Assembly (NCBI GenBank): GCA_032718475.1
Contig: JAUCBJ010004230.1
Coordinates: 1 to 33,244, forward strand
Direction of reading: 5' to 3'
DNA length: 33,244 bases
Origin: Nemertoderma westbladi
Taxonomy: Eukaryota; Xenacoelomorpha; Nemertodermatida; Nemertodermatidae
Shown: piece after piece, positions 18,501 through 27,524 of the stretch
Numbering within the stretch: position 1 is the stretch's first letter
Layout: every line of letters starts with the position of its first letter
Program-made: the position numbers and the translations under genes
Notes under the pieces: generated by a model
The model's input: only the letters and a program-made list of their open reading frames with translations
Told to the model about the DNA's origin: nothing
Databases searched by the model: none

Positions 18501-18930
18501 GGGTGTTTACTGAGGCTAGTCTTGTGACTTGCCTCAGATTCACCAATGGCTTTGTTGGTCGGGGTGGAACATGAGAGTAGCCTCCAACTCCAGAATCCCT
18601 CTCCCCATCACAATCTGGCCTTCCTGGTGACCCAGGGTTTGGGCCAGAAAGGTCATCAGGAAAGGGACTCAAAGAATTGTTGGCTGCTCTCTCTCCAGTA
18701 GGGGGTGAGACAGGCAGCCGGTCAGGAGTTAACTGACGCCTGTGAGGCCGATTGTGTCCGGTAATTCCACTGGCCTCTAGTGGCCGGACCTCCGCATTGC
18801 TAATGTAATCCATAGTGGGGGTTGGGGGGTGCTTTTTTGCCGAGTCAGCTCTCGGGGCAAATACCACACCCTGGTTTGCCATTCCACAGGGTGGGGTAAT
18901 ATACAAATTATATTATGAAGATTATTTATA
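15559..18930 (-). mobile_element. Near-complete RTE-type LINE
   Basis: A single-ORF non-LTR retrotransposon on the minus strand. The 3' untranslated tail is very short: about 27 bases from the stop codon to the gcatgc.gcattgcag block, a block shared with the copy at 28.6 kb. Both neighbouring copies in this window (1.68-2.25 and 28.6-28.87 kb) end at the same 3' segment. The 5' boundary is not clear; it lies in the AT-rich sequence just beyond the ORF start. Confidence 0.85.
15586..18906 (-). CDS. RTE-type LINE polyprotein: APE endonuclease plus RT
   Basis: The 1,106-aa protein would nick target DNA and reverse-transcribe the element RNA there. The first ATG (18906) or the one eight codons later could start it. 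Residues ~1-125 are Pro-rich and unassigned. Residues ~130-380 are an APE-like endonuclease: VGVQEHR (159-165), LGDFNAS (278-284), SQIDHILF (340-347) and SSDHRLIV (367-374). Residues ~590-880 are the RT: ASGVDGVPPEVFK (610-622), GFRKGRGTMEPI (702-713), FVDFFKAFDSV (735-745) and the catalytic FADD (848-851). The C-terminal domain (LRFAGHCFRREDQP... through RELWRCNFVD) has the RTE-clade form. One key spot looks damaged: LQVDTLAP (795-802), where the family normally has QGDTLAP. The ORF has no stop, so the copy is young but possibly inactive. Confidence 0.92.
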   Translation of the reverse strand: MYITPPCGMANQGVVFAPRADSAKKHPPTPTMDYISNAEVRPLEASGITGHNRPHRRQLTPDRLPVSPPTGERAANNSLSPFPDDLSGPNPGSPGRPDCDGERDSGVGGYSHVPPRPTKPLVNLRQVTRLASVNTLTLGSPMRQGELTALADKLSLSAVGVQEHRMQTGQTDEVLIKDMGGGWRLALASADDSGNGGIGLLMNPTAHAALDKIDQISNRIIRCHFSCSGRLAKKFPKVVLIVCYSPTSVAPVEEVENFYHNLQAATDGVDQHAFLTFLGDFNASLHQSPTSPWVYSNSVNRNSVHLQDFISGNGLFSAGTQFKKRTGKLWTHSGPSGHKSQIDHILFRRKYRSSIQDCNAFTLRPFSSDHRLIVAKVRLSLRASRTTKSALPRHDWSSLLQQPSVRSSFTLQLSNRYEALASEAADHCEGYTAFTEAVKLAAAETVPVYPRNRKRAPWTDNKIQKCRNDLHKAQKESRLKRTTAAKNAVKAASRSLNRQYSVNLQELINQQVDAIKDADDSRQSSQAWKSINLLTGRKSQPTTKVKAESPADRLNGWKAHFEKLLNNDRVLPDNFIEVKVSESVLPDIPIGDISFAEVKAAAKSIKTNRASGVDGVPPEVFKIPECLKLIYPIIVDMYRTTRVPQEMKTNKLVPVPKKGNLTLYGSFRGISLISIAAKLYNRILLNRIRDPIERLLRGNQNGFRKGRGTMEPILALRRIIEELSKKKDRHLAVIFVDFFKAFDSVSRSRMFSILSLYGIPDEIIAAIRSVYDGSTTFVSTVDGDTEPFEVLWGVLQVDTLAPFLFIIVVDYVLRMSLDHHNDDGVMITPPTGSRSRGNPAKYLTDLDFADDLGVLSESLEGAQRLLSSLEHAASSVGLFINSRKTKILTVNFESPQQVSDRMSISSKDGMLEHVDDFCYLGSWIRKSGEDLRIRKGKAWAALNRLSRIWKSPRINRKLKVRLFRAAVVPVLLYGSPCWALTAEDTKSLDGTFTRMLRRVHCVKYNAHISNQTLYNIGGVSLVPPSLTLEQNRLRFAGHCFRREDQPVHNLVLWQPHGVNKHGGQPMTFLRRILKDTGLKDADDLANVMGDRELWRCNFVDKPAQHS

Positions 18931-19164
18931 ATCACTCGTAAATCATTCAATTATTATTTTTAATCAAATTAAGAATTATATAATTATAGTAAAGTATTAA
19001 TTAATATTATAATAGGATCAATGTTTCATTTTCAGGCGAACCCCAGTAGCACGCGTCCTAATCACTGAAACATGGTGACTTGTAACTGAAACAAAAGGTC
19101 GTGCTACGGGCCTTCGAACAATTAAAATAGGCAAGCTATTTACTCTTCTGCTACATCTCTTCTA

Positions 19165-19306
19165 GCACCTATAAATGAACATGCTGACGTCAGATTTTGG
19201 CTAACCCCCTCCCCTCACGTCATCAGATTTTCCCAACCCCCCCCCCCCCCCCCCCCCCCCCCTAAAGTGCTGACGTCATACTTGGACGACCCCCTACAGT
19301 AGTTAT
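19165..19306. mobile_element. C-rich MITE-like element, right copy
   Basis: Begins near cctataaatgaacatgctg and continues with two perfect TGACGTCA palindromes (about 19187 and 19271), accccctcccctcacgtcat, a 26-base C run (19237-19262) and the terminal tacttggacgaccccct. Its right terminus is the reverse complement of the left terminus of the copy at 15394. No ORF. TGACGTCA is the consensus binding site of CREB/ATF factors; any function here is inference. Confidence 0.65.
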
Positions 19307-20120
19307 CAACTAAAATGATAGGCCTACGTATGTATGCAGTAACTCATCGAAAGTGAACTATTTTTTCCCAATTGAAATCCAAAACTTTTATTGAGAATGT
19401 CAGATTGGATGGTAAACAGATACTCACATTCATAAAATCCCGTAAGCATTCATTAATTAGGCCTAATATACAGTTTACTGTATAGTATGAAATGTTCAAG
19501 AATAAATTGTTCCCATTTAATATAATATGAGTCATAATATTTAACGATTTAATGTCTAACAACACATTACAACAGAAAAGGGAACAAAGATAGTAAACAT
19601 TTAAACTTAAAATAAAGTAAAATATTTTAAATAACGTAATAATTAACTGAATAAATTAGTAACTAACTTGTTAATTTATACAATATAAAATTTGAAAACT
19701 ACATAAATATTACGAATTATAAACTATTGGAAAACGGAATAAATATAAGTTGATATAAATCACAGCCGAATTATTATGGAACTCCAATAAATTGCACTAC
19801 AGTATTTTAAAGCAATCCATATAGTATAAGATTAAAAAAAAATGAAAACCGTAATAATATATAAATGTCATTGCTAATATTGCACTAAAATACTACTAAC
19901 AGGCCATTACAATTACGAAATTGCACTAAAATTCAATGCACAAAAAATTGAATAAATAAATTGATTTAAAAAAGCACCAAAGTTACAAAACAACTCAAAA
20001 GACCAATAAAACACCATGAGATCACCTGACTGGGGTGGAGTAACACAAGGGTAACGAAACACCTCGTAATAGACACCTTATTGAGGGTGTAAACGATATG
20101 CCGACAACGACAAATATGAA
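19307..20120. other. AT-rich non-coding gap
   Basis: Very AT-rich with A-runs; no ORF or RNA gene is supported. It lies downstream of the last exon of the minus-strand RIM-like gene and upstream of the RTE element. Confidence 0.5.
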
Positions 20121-20141
20121 ACTGTAACCTGGGCTCATAGA

Positions 20142-20147
20142 TTTATT
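20142..20147 (-). terminator. Polyadenylation signal of the RIM-like gene
   Basis: TTTATT on the plus strand reads AATAAA on the minus strand, 36 bases beyond the TAG stop codon at 20184-20186. It is the first canonical signal downstream of the last exon, so a very short 3'UTR is likely. Confidence 0.55.
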
Positions 20148-20183
20148 AGAATATCTTCCTGTAAGAGATAGACCTACCCGGAC

Positions 20184-20638
20184 CTACGGTGAATGTCTAT
20201 CCCTGGCGTGATGACCGGTCGGACAGTGAAACAATTTGTACCAGCCGGACACGGGACCCCCCTGTTTGGGCCAGGTCACGTGCTCCAACCACAGCAAGGC
20301 CTCCCCCACGAGGAAGTTCCGCGAGAATAGATGTTCTATCCACAGGGTGACCTGGAGGGACAGACCCCGGAGAGCGCTGGAACCCGCGTCGAATCGGAAC
20401 GTCTCGTGGAACGAGGGATCCAGACTGCTGCGGACCACGCGAGTCTTGCGTTTAGCCAATCGGCGCGCGCCCATCATGAGGTGGACTTTGAGGTACATGT
20501 CGGGAGGATGGGCCGCGGTTTTGTTGAGTTTGTAGGTGAACCGACGGACGCTGACGACGCTGACAGCGAGAATGTGTTCCTCGGATCGGCCGTCCCGTTT
20601 TAGAGACAGTTTCACTTCCGCTATATGTTCCACGTCGC
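20184..20638 (-). CDS. RIM-like protein, exon g (last): C-terminal C2 domain
   Basis: Last exon of a seven-exon gene fragment (exons a-g, 31963 down to 20184), together ~494 aa. The acceptor is ttgttttatag before 20638; the stop is TAG at 20184-20186. It encodes a C2 domain: GDVEHIAEVKLSL, YLKVHLMMG, LAKRKTRVVRSSLDPSFHET, LSLQVTLW, FLVGEALLWLEHV, and the end GWYKLF. The KKTR-x(5)-LDP block and terminal GWYKLF are the pattern of the C2B domain that closes RIM active-zone scaffold proteins. The first calcium loop has no Asp pair, as in the calcium-independent RIM C2B. RIM C2B domains act at presynaptic release sites by binding phosphoinositide and liprin. The C-terminal tail after the domain is only ~14 residues, shorter than in vertebrate RIMs. 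Alternatives are Fife/Piccolo-type or synaptotagmin-like proteins. Confidence 0.75.
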
Positions 20639-20710
20639 CTATAAAACAAATAAGCGACATAACGACAGCTGAATAATAATAAGAAAACAATCCCAACCTT
20701 CGTCATTACT

Positions 20711-21027
20711 ATGACTCAGGATTCCTCGCCCATGTGAAGAATACCAGCAGGATTTCACTTTTCGGTCGACTTTTTATTGGAATTTTATACAGTATATGAA
20801 GATTTTTTATTATTTTTAAATTTATCTTTATTAAGTGTTTTATAGCGCTTATTTCTGTTTTATAACCTGTACATATTCTAATTCGTTTATTGTTTTGGTT
20901 AAATTCAGCCCTTCTGTAACCTGTGTTTTTGGTGAAAACCTGGTATTCTTCACATGGGAGTAACTGCAAAGTGAAATATAACGGCAGAAAGTCTGGTATT
21001 CTCCACGTGGGCCGGATTCCTGGCCTC
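20711..21027. repeat. Inverted-repeat element in the last intron
   Basis: The motif ctggtattcttcacatggg occurs inverted at about 20732-20750 and direct at 20943-20961. A third variant (ctggtattctccacgtgggc) lies at about 20993-21013. The outer pair also shares aagtgaaat and ggattcctg. Inside is one unit of the ~70-bp monomer (cgtttattgttttggttaaa). No ORF. It starts only ~70 bases upstream of the acceptor of exon g. Confidence 0.6.
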
Positions 21028-21052
21028 CGCTTTGGAGGCCTTTATTTCAATA

Positions 21053-21962
21053 ACTTCGACATTATTTCATTTTATTAATATTCTCATCATCATTTCTTAA
21101 ATGATAATTTGCTTTCTTACCATGACAACTAAGGTTTATAAAAATATTTTAAATTTTGTTTCTATAATTATTAGATTTTGTTGCCAAGGAAACCGGGTGC
21201 AAAAGGCCAACTTTGCTTGCCTGAAATTCATTATGATGAAGGTTCCTGAGATAAAAAAGACTTCCAAAATAATTGACAATTAAATTTGTTTACATTCCTG
21301 TTGATATGGTAATAAGTTGAAACAATTTTAGTATGAGCTACAATAATTGAAGATTTATTTTGTTTTTACTATTTTATCATTTACAACCGACACCTCATAC
21401 CAGGTGGCCAGGCCATGAAGTGTACAGTATGTAATAATACTGTTTAACGCAATTTCTTATTGTGGAATGTGCAGACCACAATTAGTGTAAGTCCTGCTCT
21501 CTGATTGGACAGATTTTATTAAAGGCAGAGGATATATGATCTATAAATACGTGTGTAATGTGATTCACATTTTACTATTCATCAAATAAAAGATTGAGAA
21601 ATTGTACTTATATATAATTTAAACTGACGTGAACTATATAAAAGTAGTGTTTTATAGAATTGTTAACCAAAAATTAAAAATTTCCTTAGGGATTGTAAAC
21701 AAATTCTAATATACAATATTTTGAAACGCCTTTTGGGCCTTTCTTTACCAACCAAATATTAAGTACAGAGAACTTAGTTTCAAGTTTCAGGCGTGTAGAG
21801 TTTGAACGTTGCACCCGGTCACCTTGGTAACAACAAAAATAAAATTATAGTAACACATTTTAAAATATTTAAACTTTAGTTACATTCAACAAATCAAATG
21901 AGCCTTTAAGAAATTATGATGAAAATATTAATAAAATTAAATAGTGCCGACATTACTGGAAT
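21053..21962. mobile_element. Long imperfect inverted-repeat element
   Basis: The left arm (about 21053-21203) and right arm (about 21812-21962) are inverted copies with moderate divergence. Shared words are attttattaatatt, tcatcatcatttcttaaa, gtttataaaaatattttaaa and ttgccaaggaaaccgggtgc. About 600 bases lie between the arms, including CCAAT-like (attgg, about 21504) and TATA-like (ctataaatac, 21540-21549) words, but no ORF. It probably represents an old non-autonomous DNA transposon. Confidence 0.65.
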
Positions 21963-22368
21963 ACCGACGGGAATCCTGTGTTAAGTATCGCCTTGATTGA
22001 TAATAACACATAACTTACTGGGTAGATTTGTGTCTTTAACTTGTCCCGGAGCCACAGTGGTGCACAATAACTTCGCTAAATCAACGGCTTTACAATGGGT
22101 CGATGTTATGGATGCGGCCCTTAATGAATCTCGGGATTTATCCCCATCTAAAATAATTGTTAATTAATAAATTTATTAAAAAGTAGAAAATACAATAAAA
22201 TATAATTTATGAAAAAAATATCAGTATAAAATTTCACTATGCTTTATCAATTTTAATGAAACGATTAAGTTATGAAATATGATTATGAAATATGAAGGAT
22301 TAAGTACTGGTTCCATTTATACGGTAATAAGTTTGAAGAAACTGTAATGAGTACTCAGTGAAATTACT
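21963..22368. other. Intronic AT-rich gap before the minisatellite
   Basis: No gene or repeat was recognised. It is AT-rich and ends where the 36-bp array begins. Confidence 0.4.
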
Positions 22369-23567
22369 TTGAGCAAAACAAGGGATAGGAGTAGCGCCCA
22401 CCCCTACCTTCGGGTAGCAGATAGGAGTAGCGCCCACCCCTACCTTCGGGTAGCAGATAGGAGTAGCGCCCACCCCTACCCTCGGGTAGCAGATAGGAGT
22501 AGCGCCCACCCATACCCTCGGGTAGAAGTTAGGAGTAGCGCCCGCCCCTACCTTCGGGTAGCAGATAGGAGTAGCGCCCACCCCTACCTTCGGGTAGCAG
22601 ATAGGAGTAGCGCCCACCCATACCCTCGGGTAGAAGATAGGAGTAGCGCCCGCCCCTACCTTCGGGTAGCAGATAGGAGTAGCGCCCACTCCTACACCCT
22701 CGGGTAGCAGATAGGAGTAGCGCCCACCCCTATACCTTCGGGTAGCAGATAGGAGTAGCGCCCAACCCTACCCTCGGGTAGAAGATAGGAGTAGCGCTCA
22801 CCCCTACCTTTGGGTAGCATATAGGAGTAGCGCCTACCCCTACCTTCGGGTAGCAGATAGGAGTAGCGCCCACTCCTACACCCTCGGGTAGCAAGCAGAT
22901 AGGAGTAGCGCCCACCCTTACCCTCGGGTCGCAGATAGGAGTAGCGCCCACCCCTACCGTCGGGTAGCAGGTAGGAGTAGCGCCCACCCCTACCTTCGGG
23001 TAGCAGATAGGAGTAGCGCCCACCCCCATCTTCGGGTAGCAGATAGGAGTAGCGCCCACCCCCACCTTCGGGTAGCAGATAGGAGTAGCGACCACCCTCA
23101 CCTTCGGGTAGCAGATAGGAGTAGCGCCCACCCCTACCTTCGGGTAGCAGATAGGAGTAGCGCCCACGCCTACCTTCGTGTAGCAGATAGGAGTAGCGCC
23201 CACCCCTACCTTCGGGTAGCAGATAGGAGTAGCGCCCACCCTTACCCTCGGGTAGCAGATAGGAGTAGCGGCCACCCCTACCTTCGGGTAGCAAATAGGA
23301 GTAGCGTCCACCCCTACCTTCGTGTAGCAGATAGGAGTAGCGCCCACCCCTACCCTCGGGTAGCAGATAGGAGTAGCGGCCACCCCTATACCTTCGGGTA
23401 GCAGATAGGAGTAGCGCCCACCCCTACCCTCGGGTAGCAGATAGGAGTAGCGCCCACCCCTACCCTCGGGTAGCAGATAGGAGTAGGGCCCACCCCCACC
23501 CTCGGGTAGCAGATAGGAGTAGCGCCCACCCCTACCCTCGGGTAGCAGATAGGAGTAGCGCCCACCC

Positions 23568-24111
23568 CTATACCTTCGGGTTGCAGATAGGAGTAGCGCC
23601 CACCCTTACCCTCGGGTAGCAGATAGGAGTAGCGCCCACCCCTACCTTCGGGTAGCAGATAGGAGTAGGGCCCACCCCCACCCTCGGGTAGCAGATAGGA
23701 GTAGCGCCCACCCCTACCCTCGGGTAGCAGATAGGAGTAGGGCCCACCCCCACCCTCGGGTAGCAGATAGGAGTAGCGCCCACCCCTACCCTCGGGTAGC
23801 AGATAGGAGTAGCGCCCACCCCTATACCCTCGGGTAGCAGATAGGAGTAGCGGCCACCCCTATACCTTCGGGTAGCAGATAGGAGTAGCGCCCACCCCTA
23901 CCCTCGGGTAGCAGATAGGAGTAGCGCCCACCCCTACCCTCGGGTAGCAGATAGGAGTAGGGCCCACCCCCACCCTCGGGTAGCAGATAGGAGTAGCGCC
24001 CACCCCTACCCTCGGGTAGCAGATAGGAGTAGGGCCCACCCCCACCCTCGGGTAGCAGATAGGAGTAGCGCCCACCCCTACCCTCGGGTAGCAGATAGGA
24101 GTAGCGCCCAC
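23568..24111. repeat. 292-bp direct duplication within the minisatellite
   Basis: Segments starting at 23568 and 23860 carry the same order of rare variant units, including the paired ggcccaccccca units. Their ORF translations are nearly equal with an offset of 292 bases (eight units with one extra-ta unit). Confidence 0.75.
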
Positions 24112-26301
24112 CCCTATACCTTCGGGTAGCAGATAGGAGTAGCGCCCACCCCTACCCTCGGGTAGCAGATAGGAGTAGCGCCCACCCCTATACCTTCGGG
24201 TAGCAGATAGGAGTAGCGCCCACCCCTACCCTCGGGTAGCAGATAGGAGTAGCGCCCACCCCTACCTTCGGGTAGCAGATACGAGTAGCGTCCACCCCTA
24301 CCTTCGTGTAGCAGATAGGAGTAGCGCCCACACCTATCCTCGGGTAGCAGATAGGAGTAGCGCCCACCCCTACCCTTGGGTAGCAGATAGGAGTAGCGCC
24401 CACCCCTACCCTGGGTAACAGATAGGAGTAGCGCCCACCCCCACCCTCGGGTAGCAGATAGGAGTAGCGCCCACCCCTACCCTCGGGTAGCAGATAGGAG
24501 TAGCGCCCACCCCTACCCTTGGGTAGCAGATAGGAGTAGCGCCCACCCCTACCCTTGTGTAACAGATAGGAGTAGCGCCCACCCCCACCCTCGGGTAGCA
24601 GATAGGAGTAGCGCCAACCCCTATACCTTCGGGTAGCAGATAGGAGTAGCGCCCACTCCTACCCCCGGGTAGCAGATAGGAGTAGCGCCCACCCCTACCC
24701 TCGGGTAGCAGATAGGAGTAGCGCCCACCCCTACCCTCGGGTAGCAGATAGGAGTAGCGCCCACCCCTACCCTTGGGTAGCAGATAGGAGTAGCGCCCAC
24801 CCCTACCCTTGGGTAGCAGATAGGAGTAGCGCCCACCCCTACCTTCGGGTAGCAGATAGGAGTAGCGCCCACCCCTACCCTCAGGTAGCAGATAGGAGTA
24901 GCGCCCACCCCTACGTAGCAGATAGGAGTAGCGCCCACTCCTACCCTCGGGTAGCAGATAGGAGTAGCGCCCACCCCTATACCTTCGGGTAGCAGATAGG
25001 AGTAGCGCCCACCCCTACGTAGCAGATAGGAGTAGCGCCCACTCCTACCCTCGGGTAGCAGATAGGAGTAGCGCCCACCCCTATACCTTCGGGTAGCAGA
25101 TAGGAGTAGCGCCCACCCCTACCCTCGGGTAGCAGATAGGAGTAGCGCCCACCCCTACCCTCGGGTAGCAGATAGGAGTAGGGCCCACCCCCACCCTCGG
25201 GTAGCAGATAGGAGTAGCGCCCACCCCTACCCTCGGGTAGCAGATAGGAGTAGGGCCCACCCCCACCCTCGGGTAGCAGATAGGAGTAGCGCCCACCCCT
25301 ACCCTCGGGTAGCAGATAGGAGTAGCGCCCACCCCTATACCTTCGGGTAGCAGATAGGAGTAGCGCCCACCCCTACCCTCGGGTAGCAGATAGGAGTAGC
25401 GCCCACCCCTATACCTTCGGGTAGCAGATAGGAGTAGCGCCCACCCCTACCCTCGGGTAGCAGATAGGAGTAGCGCCCACCCCTACCTTCGGGTAGCAGA
25501 TACGAGTAGCGTCCACCCCTACCTTCGTGTAGCAGATAGGAGTAGCGCCCACACCTATCCTCGGGTAGCAGATAGGAGTAGCGCCCACCCCTACCCTTGG
25601 GTAGCAGATAGGAGTAGCGCCCACCCCTACCCTGGGTAACAGATAGGAGTAGCGCCCACCCCCACCCTCGGGTAGCAGATAGGAGTAGCGCCCACCCCTA
25701 CCCTCGGGTAGCAGATAGGAGTAGCGCCCACCCCTACCCTTGGGTAGCAGATAGGAGTAGCGCCCACCCCTACCCTTGTGTAACAGATAGGAGTAGCGCC
25801 CACCCCCACCCTCGGGTAGCAGATAGGAGTAGCGCCAACCCCTATACCTTCGGGTAGCAGATAGGAGTAGCGCCCACTCCTACCCCCGGGTAGCAGATAG
25901 GAGTAGCGCCCACCCCTACCCTCGGGTAGCAGATAGGAGTAGCGCCCACCCCTACCCTCGGGTAGCAGATAGGAGTAGCGCCCACCCCTACCCTTGGGTA
26001 GCAGATAGGAGTAGCGCCCACCCCTACCCTTGGGTAGCAGATAGGAGTAGCGCCCACCCCTACCTTCGGGTAGCAGATAGGAGTAGCGCCCACCCCTACC
26101 CTCAGGTAGCAGATAGGAGTAGCGCCCACCCCTACGTAGCAGATAGGAGTAGCGCCCACTCCTACCCTCGGGTAGCAGATAGGAGTAGCGCCCACCCCTA
26201 TACCTTCGGGTAGCAGATAGGAGTAGCGCCCACCCCTACGTAGCAGATAGGAGTAGCGCCCACTCCTACCCTCGGGTAGCAGATAGGAGTAGCGCCCACC
26301 C
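23860..26301. repeat. 1,221-bp higher-order tandem duplication
   Basis: 23860-25080 and 25081-26301 are tandem copies. Each variant unit in the first recurs 1,221 bp later: the cgagtagcgtcc unit near 24280 and 25501, the ccacacctatcc unit near 24330 and 25551, the tgtgtaacag unit near 24553 and 25774, and the short tacgtagcag units. I found no difference between the two in the translated segments. Confidence 0.92.
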
Positions 26302-26336
26302 CTATACCTTCGGGTAGCAGATAGGAGTAGCGCCCA

Positions 26337-26522
26337 TCAGTAAACAGAAAACGCACATCAGTAAAGTTCGCAAGGGAGAAGAAAATGTAGAATGAATGAG
26401 CGGCGAACCTAAATGGGAAGCAGCACCACAAACTTACACCAATAACGTTTCTGCCAACTGCTGGAGAGCTTATGAACCAATGTTTATCCTTGTTTATTGA
26501 ATACAACCCAATCCAAACTTAC
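26337..26522 (-). other. Intron start between exon f and the minisatellite
   Basis: The first ~185 bases of the last intron, starting with the donor gtaagt at 26522-26517 (minus). Apart from the donor, nothing is recognised. The repeated word atcagtaaa occurs twice at the array edge. Confidence 0.5.
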
Positions 26523-26605
26523 CGCGTCCGAGCTGTAGATTTTGGTCGTTCACACTGGAGCTACGTTTACGTTGCGGCGGTATCTGTAAATGCGTTCCAT
26601 CGTAT
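26523..26605 (-). CDS. RIM-like protein, exon f
   Basis: An 83-base exon with acceptor ...ctcctgaacaccgcag and donor G|gtaagt. Its first base completes the Ser codon TC|A left open by exon e. It then reads YDGTHLQIPPQRKRSSSVND and ends GR plus one base, which joins to GC of exon g as a Gly codon. The frame is therefore continuous on both sides. The content is a basic, Ser-rich linker without a domain; RKRSSS is a plausible phosphorylation site (basophilic kinase motif), which is inference. Confidence 0.72.
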
Positions 26606-27366
26606 CTGCGGTGTTCAGGAGAAAGTAAATTAAAGATGTGATAATAACTGCCCCGAAAGTAACTCAAATTTGTACTACTCAAATTGATTTTATGGTTATG
26701 AAATATCTGGATTTTCAAGGGAAATTTAAGGAAATCTATACGTTACCCGAAAATAACAAATTGTTTTCATAAATATATTTTCTTTGAACCAGGTTATATA
26801 CAATTAAAACCCAAATCGATCTAACTGTTTAAATTATTTAAATTGATTTCCCTTTGATCATCTCGTCCGAATCTTTTTATATTCACAAACATCAGCATCT
26901 TATCAGATTCTCATCGTTGCATTTGACAATACAATGATTCAGTGCCATGCATAACAACGGGAGTTTTCCACCATTTTTCCAGTTTTCCACATTTAACAAT
27001 ACAATGATTCATACGGGAATGACTATTGAGATTCTCAAAATTTGTTAAATAATGCATTTCAGTATTTTCAATATGTTGTATATACAGTAGGCCTACATAA
27101 AAGGTGAGTTTTACATAAGCAACTGTGTTTTTTCCAGAGCAACAACTGTAAGATGATATCCTTTGTAACAGCGAGTTTTGTATAGCAATGACGTGTTTAA
27201 CTTAGCCACGGATTGTTTTACATGGTAACAACTATTTTTCAAGATCCTTGTATTTAAAAGTTAATAACTCGGCCAATCCTCGATGAGATCTAACCAAACT
27301 TGGTACACGTCATATATTTTGGCAAAAGTTTAGAAATTTTCCAAGCATTGTATATTAAGAACTTAC
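26606..27366 (-). other. Intron between exons e and f, with element A core
   Basis: A 761-base intron, GT (27366-27365) to AG (26607-26606). At about 27250-27350 it holds the inner part of dispersed element A (taactcggccaatcc, cttggtacac, aaagtttagaaattttccaa) without the terminal repeats. The remainder is AT-rich. Confidence 0.6.
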
Positions 27367-27524
27367 GAGTTTCGAGTGATATCGACGGCTCTATTCTCCT
27401 TGGCCCCACAACTACGACTGGATTCATTCGATGTTAAACTCATCTTCTTCGGTGTCTGACTAGCCAGGGATTGGCTCGGGGTGCTGTGGAATCCCTGGCC
27501 TTCCGTTTCGGATTCTGACATCGG
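27367..27524 (-). CDS. RIM-like protein, exon e
   Basis: A 158-base exon with acceptor ctttgttacag and donor CTC|gtaagt. It starts in phase 0, matching the end of exon d, and ends with two bases that pair with the first base of exon f. The open frame reads PMSESETEGQGFHSTPSQSL, then ASQTPKKMSLTSNESSRSC and ends VDITRNS. The other two frames contain stops. It is a Ser/Thr-rich, probably disordered linker. Confidence 0.72.

Larger units (their letters stand above)
22372..26336. repeat. 36-bp minisatellite array, ~110 copies
   Basis: A nearly 4-kb tandem array whose usual unit is 36 bp: ggagtagcgcccacccc, then ctaccctcgggtag (a 6-bp palindrome with a TC loop), then cagata. Variants are tacctt/tacccttgg in the palindrome, ggcccaccccca instead of gcgcccacccct, 38-bp units with an extra ta (cccctatacc), and shorter units lacking the palindrome (cccctacgtagc). 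As 36 is a multiple of 3, long stretches stay open: on minus as GVGATPICYPRV and LPEGRGGRYSYL, on plus as RVADRSSAHPYL. Each extra-ta unit shifts the frame. The array lies inside the 5.9-kb last intron of the RIM-like gene. The left half (22372-23570) is more diverged than the right. Confidence 0.97.

Noticed and set aside
20236-20603. Plus-strand ORFs over the C2 exon
   Set aside because: Antisense of the C2 exon, whose splice acceptor, phase and domain pattern support the minus strand.
22372-26336. CRISPR-like array or a real repetitive protein gene
   Set aside because: There are no unique spacers between repeats; units are contiguous. The ORFs lack start context and splice sites, exist in several frames at once, and follow simply from a unit length of 36 without stops. 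The region is intronic in the gene model.
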